Part shown: positions 44,250 through 56,506 of the stretch, piece after piece
Numbering within the stretch: position 1 is the first letter of the stretch
Layout: every line of letters starts with the position of its first letter
Notes under the pieces: model-generated
Database searches by the model: none
The model's input: the letters and a program-made list of their open reading frames with translations, nothing else
Told to the model about the DNA's origin: nothing
Origin: Trichoderma breve
Lineage: Eukaryota > Ascomycota > Sordariomycetes > Hypocreales > Hypocreaceae
Assembly: GCF_028502605.1 (NCBI RefSeq)
Contig: NC_079235.1
Span: 3,596,001-3,660,000 of the forward strand
Length of the DNA: 64,000 nucleotides
Reading direction: 5' to 3'
Program-made: the position numbers and the translations under genes

Positions 44250-47200
44250 TTACCTAGCCACGCTCGGCATCGCAAAGTCATCGAATCCAGAGACGAGTTC
44301 GCGAATGGTCCATCGCCAGGCGTCTCGGTCTCGAGGAGTGTGGCTTATCCACTTCTCACACTTCTTCCGCCACCTCTCTTCCTCTTCACGCTGTCTCCGG
44401 ATGAATTCGGGGCCCACGTCAAACTCCTCTCCCACTAGCCAGTCATCCTTAATGTCACTGGAGTGGCCTTCACGCTCATCAGTGACGGTATTGTCTTCGA
44501 GATCGGGAATGTCCTTAAAGACGTCCTCATCATCTTCGAAGGCATTGAAGTTGTCCAGGCTATCAGTGGCCTCGGATCTTGTCATGCTCTGAGGGCCGAG
44601 CTTCAGCCAGCACATGTTTTGAGGATCAAACACCATGCCACCAACCACTTGCACACCTTTAGTGGTGCTGATGTTGGTAATGAGAGCTGGCCGAGGCACT
44701 GGAGTCTCCTTATCTCGAGCCAAGTGCAAGGGAACCGAATTTGATGATGGCGTCGAGGTCGACCCATCAAACGCATTCAGAGCATTCTCGTTCCCTTCCC
44801 AGCAGTATGTCGCGGCGTTGTAAAACATCCCCTTGACGACTAGAGAAAACGGTAACGTTAGACATGATTATATCAATGGAGTTGGGATTAGAAACACACC
44901 TTTGGATTCTTTGCCGCCACTCAAGTTGGAGATGAGATGGGGCTTTAGCTGCGGGGGTCGCTTCAACTTCTTGGTTCGAGTTGTAGAAGACGTCTGCTGA
45001 GCATTGCTTCGAGTTGGTGCTCGCTGAGCAGAAACTGAAGCCAACGGCCCGCCGCTTGGCGTCCGGTGGGCTAGAGCTGTCTCGCGTGCGATGCGGCTAG
45101 CTGCGGTGTCACGCGCAAAGCTGGGGGTATAGTTGGGTCGTATGGCGGGCTTGGGTGCTGCGTTCCATGGCGAAGGCGTCTTGTTCCTATCAATTGCCGG
45201 TGGTCGTGGTACCTGTGGTGATTTGCGCAATGTTGCTTTGGGCCCAGCTGCAGAAGGCTGCTTCAAGTAACGGCTTTCCGTCTCCTTCGAGGTGGGTAGA
45301 TCGTCAAAGGCGTCTAGCTCGTGACCATCGCCAAATTGGCGTATGCTCTTGGGCCTGCTTAGACGATCCCACGTCCCAGAAGCAGCCGTCTTGTGGCGCT
45401 TTGGGCTGGGCGATTGCAGGCCTGGCCTTGAAAAGGACCGGGAGATGGGGCGGGCATCGATGGAATTGTCGGAGTCATGGCGGCGAAACTGTCGCAGGGT
45501 CTTGGAACCCGCGTGCTGCGATTGCAAGTGGGAAGCACCCGCAGGGATAAATGGTATTGAGTTCTTTCTTGCTTGTCCAGGACTCTCGCTGGTGGCCGTC
45601 GGGCGATCCTGGGGCGTCTTTGGTCGAGACTGGCCTGGCTCCGTGCGTGATGTTGGTCTCTCTGAACGACCGGCGATGGGTGGTTTGGCGGGAGGATTTC
45701 GAGCCCGCACGGCTGTCAGAGAGCGTTTCTGCCTAAGAAGCTGAGCATTTGTCGTAGGAGGGTCATTCCTACTAGAAGTAAAGGTGGTTCGAGATAAATC
45801 TGTCCTGCGAGGGGCTGTGGCGATTGAAAAGGTAGAAATGGTAGTAGGCGTTGGGAGGCTCGCCACGGACAGCTGGTTGGAATGGCCAAGGCGGGACTGT
45901 GGTCGACGAACCCGATGTGGGATCGGACCGCCACTCTCCGAGACGGGCTCAAGAGCGGTAGAATGTGACCTCTCATGGTTGAGGCGAGGGATCCTTGTCT
46001 GTGGAGGCATGGGCTTGTTGCTAAACGTCAATGACACTGACGTCTTTGGACGGGCAGGGTTGGCGAGCCGGCTGTCCTTGATCTTGATATTCCGATGCAT
46101 GGTGAGTTTCCCAGAGTCAAACACGTTCCCATCGCCAATATCAAGCCCCTCGAGAAAGTCCTGCTGCTCCACTTCTGCCGCAGGAAGTAGCTTCTTCGGG
46201 GGTGCTGCTTCGGCAGGTGGCTCCTCCGGTATGTCTTCCGGCGGTGGGTTTGTCTTCCGCAGGTGCAGCCTCTCCTGAAAATTGAGATGGCCGGGGGGCA
46301 GTACGAGGCCGTCAAAGGTCTCGTCCTCGCTCTCCACCGTGAATGTGCTGGAGAGGCTAGGGCTCATGGCCGAGACCGACGAGCTTCGAGTTGATCTCGC
46401 ATCTCGTCGAGTGCCGCCATATCTAGTGCCGAGGCTGCTGCCCTCACCCCAGTCTATATCATCCGATGACGAAAACAGTGTTCTGGGTATTTCCCTCCTA
46501 GCGGACAACTTCAGCTTGCCATCGGACGGGAGCTCAAAGTCTCCCTCAAAGTCTTCGTCCAGCGGCTCCTTCGATGCCTCGCTTTCAAGGGGAGTGGGAG
46601 GGGTGACAAAGGGAGCCAGGCGAGGCGGTCGCTTCTTAGGGACCTTGATTGTGTCAAAACCGTCGCCGAAGAAGTCGTCATCCTCATCCTCCGTGTCTCT
46701 AAACTTGTCTAGGCTGGGTGCGGCCGACAAGATGCTCGAATTGGACATGATAGAGCTCCGCCGGCTGTCTCTGGTAGACCTGGGCGTCTTCCTGGGGCTG
46801 TTCTGCAGCAAGCTCTGCAGCGAGCCTCCGCTGACCTGGCGCAGGGTCTCTGGAAACTCGGTCTGGGTTCGCGGCTTCATCTGGAGCCCTTGGAGCCCCT
46901 CGGGCAGCTCCAGGTCATTCTCCCAGTCCTCGTCGATGGTTCTCCGCATCTTCTTGCCGCCGAGCCTCTTGATGGTGCCTCCGGTCAATGCAGACGACGG
47001 CACATTCTTGGGCAACGGGATGCCTGCCCTCTCGGCGGCGGCTATGGCAGCCATTGTTGATCGCTCATCGTCTGCCGGGAGGTGGACGTGTTGTTCCTCC
47101 CCATACGCCGAGTCCAGATCGGAGCGCAGCGAAATGTGGGACGAGGTGGAATCGCGTCGACGTGGTTGTGCATTGGTAGTGACAGCGGTACTGGTAGGCC

Positions 47201-47381
47201 GAAGGCTCAACTCGTCGCCGTCTACGATAAAATCGTCATCATCCCAGTTCTCTATCTCAGCCTCCACTGGCTGTCTGGGCTTTAGCCGCAGCGGCTCCAT
47301 AATTTCCATCAACTGTTGTTCTGATGCGTCTACTGTGCTGTGCAAGGTAAACTTTGGGTTGTAATCGCGTGTCGTAAACAA
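44250..47381 (-). CDS. byr4: Byr4/Bfa1, scaffold subunit of the mitotic-exit GTPase-activating complex
   Basis: Exons 44900..47381 and 44250..44839 (60-bp intron, phase 1) encode 1023 residues. Family knowledge: Byr4 (fission yeast) or Bfa1 (budding yeast) binds Cdc16/Bub2 and the GTPase Spg1/Tem1 at spindle poles and restrains septation. Visible: the N-terminal ENWDDDDFIVDGDELSLR, a second acidic DWENDLELPEG motif, EDFEGDFELPSDGKLKLS (the repeated 'W/F-x-D-D/E' motifs typical of Byr4), a long Ser/Arg/Pro-rich region, and the conserved C-terminal block (KGMFYNAATYCWEGNENAL, GGMVFDPQNMCWLKL, EEERWRKKCEKW, FDDFAM). Large disordered middle is normal for the family. Possible further splicing at the very end (AG/GTAAAG at the stop) is not needed. 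Confidence 0.9.
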
Positions 47382-50300
47382 AGCAAAGCGGCATGCAGGG
47401 CCGCTCGGGTAGCGTGGGTAAATTGACTTTCAGTCTCTCGGATAGGTTCGTCGTGGCCGGTCGCGACAACAATTGGGCGGAGGCATAACCGAATCAATAG
47501 CAGCCGTCCATCGCTGGATTTTTTCCCAAAATTCCCAAGGCCGCAGCTCGCTCCCGGATTATGACGTGGCAGCCGGCTTATTCGTCCAAGGTGGGCAGCA
47601 AAAGCGTCGGGGGGTTCGTTGTCGCTACGGTGCGCACAAATCGACTCGTTCCTCTAGCAGCGCTGATGATGCGCTCCCCTCCCAAAATCAATAACAACAA
47701 AACAAAGGGCGCCCGACGCTCGGCGGATGGCGGGCAATACGATGCAAAAGGCGCTGCTTTGAACTCTGACGATGCAAGCACGGCGACTTCGATTATTTGG
47801 GACCTGGAGATGCTTTTTTTTAGATGGGCGCGCGATAAGGCGTCGACGTTGTTGTTGATGTTGTCAGCGGGCAATTGATTGGGCGCAGCTGATGATGCGA
47901 AGGCGAAACAGAAAGGCTGGGGGTCCGTTGTGGACAGTGGCTGGACTGCCTGTAAGCCTGTCGGATTGGCGAGGATCAGGTGGTGGGGGCAGCCTGCATG
48001 GAGATTTCAGTGGTAGAGCAGCGACAAGCAGCGCCTGGACCACTGCAATCCACAGCTGGGCAAGGAATTTGACTCTCGAGGGTCCTGCTCAGTCACTACC
48101 TGTACCTGTATCCTAGACACTGGGAGGCTGCACGAGTTACTCGTACAAATGCAGCAGGTGAATGTGAAGGCTCACAGCGAACTCCCTGGTAGGTGGGAAA
48201 TTGAGGCAAACAGTTTTGGGGATGCTCGTCTTGTTTTATATCCCCCCCTTTTTTTCCCAACTTTCGTCTCGCTTTACAGTAAAATACGTATCTGGCCTCG
48301 TTGCATGTGCTTTTTTCTCGCTTTGAATTTTTCGCCTCTCACTCTCATGGATAACCCCTACTCGCGCTGCGTTTCCGGCTCGCTAACCCATGATCTGTTC
48401 ATATTGAAGGTGGAGTCGCTTCCGGACTCACGATCCTCATCCTAATCTCGCCGCGGTGCTGTGCATGAAATTGGCTGGAAGGCTACTCCGTATCTGTCCA
48501 TCCGCCCACTCTGTGCCTGAGCGTTTCGCACTCCTGATGACGCCTCACCTGCAGTTGATTTCTGCTACCACGACAACCACGGCCGGCCCCAGCGCGCATC
48601 CCGGCCCCCTATCCTTACCAACCCAACAAGCTGCCAATCATGCGCGCAGGCCCCGTCAATTGTCAGATTTTGCTGAGTGGAGAGAGAGATCGGACAGGGC
48701 CCTTGGCTGGTGCGTCTCGTGCATATGCCAACATGATGCATATACTACAGGCACAGGCGCTGCGAAGCGAGCCTGGAGCACGGGAAGCACAGAGCACAGA
48801 GCATGGAGAAGGACGATCCTGAACTGGGCTCTGTTTTTGATTACCTAGGCCGGGTCGGGTGTTGTGGGCGACACAGCGTATTACACATACAAACAAACTA
48901 CATTAGTCTAGCAACCGCACACGAACGAGCAACCACTGTATGGAGCTTTCAATATTTTGCCTGATACTATCAAATAGCTGTTAGCTTCGTAGCTTTTTAG
49001 CCCGTCCCTACTCGTTCCCCTAGCGTTAACTGAGCCGTTACTCATTTCACCGGCCGCCCGCGCAAACACCAAGACACGCCATTTAGACACTCACAAAATA
49101 GAGGCAAGTGGGCATCTCGTCTTGCACGCGAACGTGGCCTAGCCGTATTGGGCTGTAGCTGGACGGCCGCGGACAACATTAAGCGGGACTTCAAATTGCC
49201 AAGCCAGACCATATAATGCCTACTCGTACTGTACTGTATGGTAATTTTCCTCCGATGTGTGAAAGAAGCAATATCAATGGCTCTCTACCGACGTACAAAG
49301 ACATACCTATGTCATACTGGTAGGTCGACGGGTCTACAGATCTACAGTACTTATATCTAAGGTATCAACAACATATTGAACATCTACTAGATATTAGCAC
49401 CTACACCTCCTCTGTGAAGTATCCTTTGCTATCAGAAAACAGGTGCATCTTCCACGCTTGATCGGAACTTATTACAGTGCGTGGCCGCGTTTGTTGGGCA
49501 TGATAGCGGTGCTTTTTCCCAAACGCTCCCGCGGCCAATTCATTACCTGGACCCTCTCGGCCGGCGGGTGGACATTGGATTTAATTTCCCACGTGTACGA
49601 AGCGCCCCAGACCCCCGTACTCGTACGGGCACAAAATACTCGGCACGACTTCTCAGCAGATGCCTGACACGATTCGAAACCAACAAGAAACGGTTAGGCC
49701 TGGGCGATATTACTACCCAACTTCTCCGTACAGTATAAGCTGTACTTCGTATTGCGAATACGAACAACATCGTGAATATTTCAAATGCTTCTGTCGTGCA
49801 CATTATGTGCAAACCTGTATAATTCTGCTGTGGGAAGATGATACCTGCGAGAGTGGAGAGCTGGTACCTCCCGGAGCTCACCTCCGCACTTGACAAGGCG
49901 GTACTGATGGTACTGACCATGTACCCGTAGTCTGTGGAGGAGCCTGCGCCACAGCAAGCCACCGTCAAGCTTGTACCTGTTCCTGCAGCAGAAGCTCAGC
50001 TCCCAGGCCAGAGCTGCCTGCAGTGGACTCTCTGCCTGCTTCCAGCGGATTCATGCACGCTAAGCGCGAGGCTGCAATGCACTTCCACCTCGATAAAGAT
50101 TCACGACTGGATGCTTGTAAGACACAAACAAAACCACATCAGGCTGCACCCGTAAAATATTCACGCGACGATACAAGCAACAAATTGAGCAGAGCAACAA
50201 ATCGTACCAATCTTTGTTTCTTCCTCGCTTGTCCCAGAAGCACGTCGAAATAACAGTTACATCATCTCTCCCTAATCGCCTTGGTATTGAACGCTTCTCA

Positions 50301-50399
50301 GTTTATCTGCACACACGACCACACTCGTCAACTCGTGCCTTTGCGGATTCTCACCCGGTTCAATTTGATTGACCCCGGAAACAACGCGTGTAGTTGACC
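47382..50399. other. Intergenic, divergent region between byr4 and the XRCC4-like gene
   Basis: About 3 kb without a supported gene. It includes the byr4 promoter (about 47.4-48 kb), low-complexity T-rich DNA near 48245, and the XRCC4-like promoter. Small tandem pentamers (TACTG type) occur near 49225. Several 60-130-codon open frames overlap on both strands and lack family resemblance. A non-coding RNA cannot be excluded. Confidence 0.5.
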
Positions 50400-51576
50400 A
50401 TGGCGGCGTCACGAGTTATCAAGCTCCCTCGGGATGACGATGAATCCACATATGCTCTCATCCAAGTCATCCAAAAGGGCTCCAAACCCTTGGATGTAAA
50501 GCTAGTTGGAACAGAAGGCGAAGCGCCATATGTAACTTCTTGTACGAACACCTGTTAACCAAGTTATCATACCGAACATCCTATTGACGCCCACCAGTGA
50601 AACATGATCGCGTAGCTTCACTACAGGTCCCGAATTGCCCTGTCTCTGAGTCCGAATGGCAGGCCATATTGCAGTCTCTGTTTTCATTGCAGCCAGTTCC
50701 GGATATACAAGCAACAGCCAGCATTGAGAGTGAGACATCTCTCTCAATCACAGTTCGAAAACGAGTTCAAGGAATTACAGTACGAGTCTCTTCGCGCATT
50801 TGGAAAATTGATATGTCTAACTCGAACTTTCAATATAGCAACGACTCGGCTCTATAGAGTTGAAGCATGACGAGAACGAAGGCATAGAGCTTTTTAAATG
50901 GTGCGCAGAGACTACGGATGCTCTGGCGCAAAGCAACGTGGCCTTGGCTGAAGCCGCCGCCCACGCGAAAGAGCTTGAAACCACCGTGAAGGAGCTAAAG
51001 TCACAACTGGACGAACTTATTACATCAAAAGAAGATGATGAAACAGCCCTACTTCTCAAATTCCGGGATCTTCTTAATGAAAAGAAGGTGAAGATCCGTG
51101 AACAGCAAAAGATCCTTGCCGCCGGCCCTATCCAAAGCAGCCAGCAGGCATCTCAACGGTTGCAGCCACCAGACACTCAGCCATCTCGCACGCCTGCCCC
51201 TTCTCGGCCTAGAAAACGAAAAGTCCAGGCAGTGGAAGCTTCAAAAATTGAGCCAGAAGAAGATGAAATGGAGGTGGACAAGATCAAAGTTGAGCCTCAA
51301 GACAGCGAGCAAGAGGATACCGCAGAAGACACAGCGTCTGGTGGTAGCGATGACGATGATGACGATGACGGAGGTGATGACAGTGATATCCGCAACGATA
51401 AGGCTGGGTCAGGAGACGACAGCAGCTCTGGGCCTGCGCCCAAAGCTGCGCCTCCTCCCAAGGGGTCAGCAGAGCAACCCCCGGCTCCGAGAAGTTTACC
51501 TTTTGCAAAGAAAGCTGCGCCGGCCAAAGCGCCAGCGGCAGAGGAGGAGACGGAATCTGACGATGATGAGCTGTGA
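50400..51576 (+). CDS. xrcc4: XRCC4-like non-homologous end-joining factor
   Basis: Exons 50400..50541, 50598..50779 and 50839..51576 (phases 1, 0) encode 353 residues. Residues 1-108 resemble the XRCC4 head domain (MAASRVIKLPRDDDESTYAL, LKHDRVASLQVPNCP, SESEWQAILQSLF). Residues about 115-195 are a coiled-coil stalk (KHDENEGIELFKWCAETTD, LAEAAAHAKELETTVKEL, LLLKFRDLLNEKKVKIRE). The C-terminal tail is disordered, with a nuclear-localisation-like SRPRKRKVQAVE and long Asp runs. Family knowledge: XRCC4/Lif1 dimers hold DNA ligase IV and work with XLF and Ku in end joining. Fungal members are highly diverged, so this rests on domain order and motifs. Confidence 0.83.
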
Positions 51577-52229
51577 TGGATAGACATGAAGAGATAAGAA
51601 AATATTTTCTCTGGCAGAAGATGAGAAATAGTGCATATTACGATCATGCTTGAGTAGGAAGAGAAGGCGAGGCGTCAAGGTATATAGAAGCCACAGTGCC
51701 GCTCAGGATAGTGGTCCATTGAAAAGAGATAATAACTTGTTAGCGATTTGGTGAATACTTGCCTTTGGATGTTAAAAATACACCAGCCGTCTATGGTTTG
51801 TAAGCCGCGGGAATGCAGTCCTTTTTGCTCCTCAGCGACCTTCCGAATATCTAATAATGGTTTCAAAAGATATCACCGCACAATAGATGGGTCGCTGATG
51901 ATATAGAGCGGTTCGTGAATTTTATGTCCTCTTAGCAATTTGTAGTCTTGTTTATCTGATCTACAGCTTGCTCCAATAAAACGAATCAACTCGCCCTTCC
52001 AACTCCGATATAAAACCCTCTCGCCCGGGGAAGCACATTGAACCACTAACTCGAAACATTTACAGATACCAAAAAATAAAACGCCAGCCTATGCTTCCCT
52101 GTGTCCTGGAACGCCAATGTAGCGATTGAAATATATATAACGCAAAACCTTTGTAAAGGACCAAGTCCCAGTGGTTCACATAAACGCATAAAGAGTGAGT
52201 CGTAAGATAAAAGTCAGATTCGCGGCGCC
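51577..52229. other. Intergenic, convergent 3' flanks
   Basis: About 650 bp between the XRCC4-like gene (+) and the RING gene (-). AT-rich, no feature recognised. Confidence 0.6.
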
Positions 52230-53934
52230 TTAGTCTTGTTCGCGTTCCGGAGATCGAGCTCTGGTCCGAATTCGGAACTTCTCCTTTAGTTTAGCTGTTA
52301 GATGAGCTCTCTGTCCTCTTTCCCGCTCTGTATCATGGGCGGCGCCCGCTTCGTGAGCCTCTGCGTCGGTTTGGCGAGTTGATCTCATCTGTCGGAGAGC
52401 TTCGATCTGCTCTTCTGCTGTAGCTTGCCTCAACCTGTTGACGTCGAAAAAGCGAGAAATTCTGTGACGGTGGTGGGGATGACCGCCCTCTCCATCTTCA
52501 CCCTCCAGGGCCAAAGGAGGTGGCAGTGTTGAAGTTCTGTCGCCGGGGCCCCTATTGAGGGCTGTAGCCATGCCGATATCACCTTCGTTAGTCTCAGCCT
52601 CGGGACGAAGATCAAGTCGACTATTTCATATGCGTTAGTGACAAGATACCCAACATCGTTGATGTACAGATTCAACTTACCACAAGGGACATGTTCCAGA
52701 TACATTAATAAGCCAAGGATCGATACAGTTTGGATGAAATGTGTGGTTGCAAGGCAGAACCCTCATATCCTCGCCTTCTGTGAAATCTTCGGTACAGATG
52801 GAACAACCCACGTTCACGACTGGAGGGGGGCTGGCGACTGGAGGAGGGCTGGCTTCAACAGCTCCATGAGCCTCAACAGCCGGAGCCGCATCACCGGTCT
52901 TACTGTCGCTTGCGGCCGCCGCGGCCGTGGCTGGCGTAGCTGTAGCCACTTCGTGCTGTGGTACTTCCTGGGTAAGAATCGAAGACGACCTCTGAGTTCT
53001 AGCATCACGGCCATCAGTAGTAGCTGCGTCTAGTTCAAGATCGGGATCCGGCTTAATCGGTTCCTGATTATTATTGAACTTGACAATAGGGAGTGTCTCG
53101 AGTACCGCACGAGCCAGCCCCTTTGCTCGGCTCTGGCGGGGTCGGCCGCCCAGAGCGCGCCGAGGCCCGTACCTTTCCGGATAACGATGGGCCCTTACAG
53201 CACCGGTGGCGATAATCACCAGAAACAGCAGAGTAATGAGAGCTGTGATGGTGTAGAGAATGCTCATGGCGACGGTCGAGTTGCTGGTTCCACCTCCAGA
53301 GTTATTAGAATCTGTGCTCGATGCGTTTCCTGTGATGGAAACATTGACCACTCGACCATTGGCAGTTCCGTTTAAGGAGTTTAAAACTCCCTGTGCCTCG
53401 CCGCTATCAGCCATGGAGAAAATGTTGGAAAACGCAGGTGGGTTTGTAAAATCCAGACTGCACCAGGTGGCAGCTAGTGAGTAGAGGACGATGGCTTTTG
53501 GATTTGCGTTGACGACATCGTTGAGCAATTCATTCGTGCTGATAAAGGTATTGCTTGAGCCATCGCATGAGATATATGCTACATCGTTGGGACTTGTGAT
53601 CTTGTTAAAGTTGGATACGTCGGTGGCAATCATGACGCCGTTGATGTTTATTGTCTTTGTCTACTTGTCAGCATCAAGACTGAAATAAATAAGCTTTGTT
53701 TGATAATAACCGTACTTGGATGCCGCTACTATTTGACCCGTTGGTACCAGCGTTTGGTAAAACAGGAACAACGGTATATTGGATGGGGTCGGACGACAGA
53801 TTCAATTGCAGCGCATTGTTGTTGGCCCAGTCTGGGGGACTGTCGGACTGAGCCGAGGTGGAGATGGAGCCGTTGTCGTCGGCATATATCGCAGCGACCA
53901 ACAGGCCAAGAATGGCCGCTAGGATTGACTGCAT
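52230..53934 (-). CDS. PA-TM-RING type E3 ubiquitin ligase
   Basis: Exons 53716..53934, 52681..53660 and 52230..52620 encode 529 residues. A signal peptide (MQSILAAILGLLVAAIYA) is followed by a lumenal Asn/Ser-rich, potentially N-glycosylated domain that could be a protease-associated fold (AIVLYSLAATWCSLD). One membrane segment lies at about 205-228 (SILYTITALITLLFLVII), then a cytosolic region with a RING-H2 finger at about 359-400: CSICTEDF, VLPCNHTFHPNCIDPW and TCPLC. The last zinc cysteine is split by intron 2 (TG/T). The C-terminus is charged (EEQIEALRQMRSTRQ, KLKEKFRIRTRA). Family knowledge: such ligases act in endosomal or vacuolar sorting. The exon 2 start could be 53660 or 53654. 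The start at 53934 gives the signal peptide. Confidence 0.87.
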
Positions 53935-56506
53935 CTTGTGTGTGTAGATGGTTTCTGTAGCTCTTGGACTCTGGAGAATAGCGATGGTCCAGCTGCGTGC
54001 CCTAGGAAGGAGGCCAAACAAAGACTATCTGCGCTTCGATACGGCTGGTTCGATACGTCGCTTCTTCAGATATAGGTCAGAACGCTGTACGCGCGAGGTG
54101 GGCACAGATGTGTGGGCGAGAATCGGCTGTTTGGATCGACCCGAGGCTTCAACCCAGCGTTTCGAGGTGGTGAATGTTGGCTCCGAGATAGGCGGTCGTC
54201 GCCCTGCTCGTTTCTTGTCGCATCTACAGAGGCGACATCTGGCGATGCAAGCGGCGCAGGCCCGTCAGGTTCGCCGCTGGCAGGCGATGGCAGGGTGAGG
54301 CACGGGAAGATGCGAGAGACAGGATTTGGCGGCGGTTTCGAGGTGAGACGACAGACTTGAATCTTTCAAAGGCCAGGATGCCGGCCGCGGTGGATTTGCC
54401 CCGATAGCCATGGCGGTATCAGCAGGCACTACAAGTGGATGGATTGATGGCCCGTCCTGTCCGGAGCGGCGGAAAATAGCTCCAGTGGGTTGCGGCTCAG
54501 AGGCTCCATCAGCTTTTGCAGTCACCAGTTGGCGGTCTCTGTCCAGTGAAAAAGTGTTCCGGATGGCTGTTTGCAGCAGGGAGGGCGGGGTTTAGCATCT
54601 GCCAAGTGCCCGCCTAATAGACTTTTGGCTTTAGCGGTGGAGGAGGTAAGCTGGAAGTTGAGCCGTTGGATTTGAGCAGGTTACGCGGAAGAGGGAATTG
54701 AATTGGATTGGATCTGGTGCAATTTATTTTTGTGGTGATGTACGGATAAGCATCCGTACTATATTGCAGTAATATGTCACCTCACATTAGTATGTTGCAT
54801 CTGCTATTTGGTGATTAGTTTTACAGGGTATCACGGTATATAGGTATATCCACAGCACAAACTGCATATATTCTGTCTGGGCTTTTGTCCTTGATAACCC
54901 ACCCAACTGCCGAGAAGCAAGCCACCACGTTTCTATCTCTCTGCATTTGCCCGCTTTCGGTCCTCCAGCTTCTCCTCCCTTCTGATTGGCAGCCCGAGCG
55001 TATCGTCAGCGGATCTTCTCACAATCACCACCAGCGGAATACGCACCCTTCCCGGAGTCCGTACGGCATAGACGGGACGGGATAGAGCAACCGCTGGTCC
55101 GACATTATTAGCTCTTCCAGGCGTTCCGCATCGCTATAGGCATTGAGTTTATCATGATGAGCTACAACACTACAACAGGCCTCCATTTATTGAAACTCTT
55201 AAAATAGAACTAGACGCAACCAAGGAGAAGACGATAGTATGTCTCTATCTCTATTCTTCCGTTGACTGCTTGAAGCAAAGGGAGCGCAGTTCTATATCTC
55301 GGCTTCATCATTGCTCCTAGCCGGAGAAATGGTTCAATATAATTCCACATAGCCAGACGAGTGCGTCATCCAGTCGGTCACTCTGGACTTCTAGCACCTA
55401 TTAGTAGAGACTTCAGCGGGCGCAGTCGCTGATAGAAGACCGGTTCCGATGGCGTTTGACCTACGGATTACGGGATGCAAATCCGCCATATACCGTGCTG
55501 CGCTAATTAATGCAGCGAAGTGGCTACCCTATATATTTGCGGCAAAGCGCTTCGTATTGTTTTTTGTCAGATAGCTTTGGTGAAAGGAGGCAGCAGCAGA
55601 GCCTCTGAAAGATTCGGCATGGACGGCTTGACTGCTGCTGCATAGAGGCAGACAAAACCGTCCAGTGATCCATGCCTTTGGACGAGATTGCAACTGACTG
55701 CCTGGATGTTGCAATTGTACCAATGCAGCGATCCTAATATCGCCGATAAAGGAAAGGTGATGTTGTAAACACCAAACCTGGCATGGGTCAACAGGCAGAT
55801 ATATAAAGTCAATGTGCTAAGTACATGTAGATGCCTGGTAGGTTACCTGTTAGAAGCTGCCTACGAGGTGCGCCGTACTATCCAATGCAATTTGACTGTT
55901 GGCTGCGAAAAAGAGCTCAATTGCACCAAAAAATGCCTTCACCATATGTCGATGCTTTCGGCTGGACCCTTAAACTCCCCTCTAGCTGTGGCTTGAATTG
56001 GAGTGGCTTGACGCTCAATAACAAACCACAATGAAAAGATAAAAAAGGTACCGGATACCTGGTTCCTAGATCCTGCCCATGGCGTCCCTTACCAGGAATG
56101 CCGCAATGCCTGGAGTACTCTGTACCTTGGCGCTAGGCGGCGATGTTACCGGCAACGCGTTCTTCCCATCTTGGTACGTACAGCTAGGAGGCTAAGGCGG
56201 CGTAACGGGTCCCGCTCTGGCTCCCTCAGATTACTGTACTGTACTGTACTTGTGCTTTTTGGAAATGTTGTCCCCTTGAGACATCAAATCTGCCTTGAGC
56301 CCATCGCACATCTTCCAGCCGCGGGACCAGCTGTCGGCCTCTCTAATTAGCTGGCCTGCTTGCGAAGCCCTTTGTCCCTCATTTCCGTCCCGACCATCGC
56401 CCTCGCCTCCGAACCGCAGACTCAATCGATGGACCAAGCCCAAGGTCCCTAACTTCCGCGTCCTTCCTCCGGCGATTGTCTGTCCTGTGCTTCTTCGGTG
56501 CGCCTC
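53935..56506. other. Intergenic, divergent region between the RING gene and sec7
   Basis: About 2.6 kb without a supported gene. Notable items: a perfect 8-bp inverted repeat with a 4-nt loop at 54740-54759 (GTACGGAT..ATCCGTAC), and a TACTG pentamer run at about 56234-56251. The 500 bp before sec7 contain a CT-rich leader. Open frames here are short and overlapping. Confidence 0.5.

Noticed and set aside
46282..47364. 360-codon plus-strand frame opposite byr4
   Set aside because: Ser-rich shadow of the byr4 reading frame; no domain, and the opposite strand encodes recognisable Byr4 motifs.
48456..48848. 130-codon plus-strand frame in the byr4-xrcc4 intergenic region
   Set aside because: No domain, low-complexity Thr/Ala/Arg content, and no supporting splice or promoter context.
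54035..54065. GGTTCGATAC resembling a tRNA B box
   Set aside because: No matching A box, acceptor stem or cloverleaf can be formed around it.
54740..54759. Perfect 8-bp inverted repeat with 4-nt loop as a possible regulatory hairpin or binding site
   Set aside because: Single short palindrome far from both genes; expected by chance at about this scale and not supported by context.
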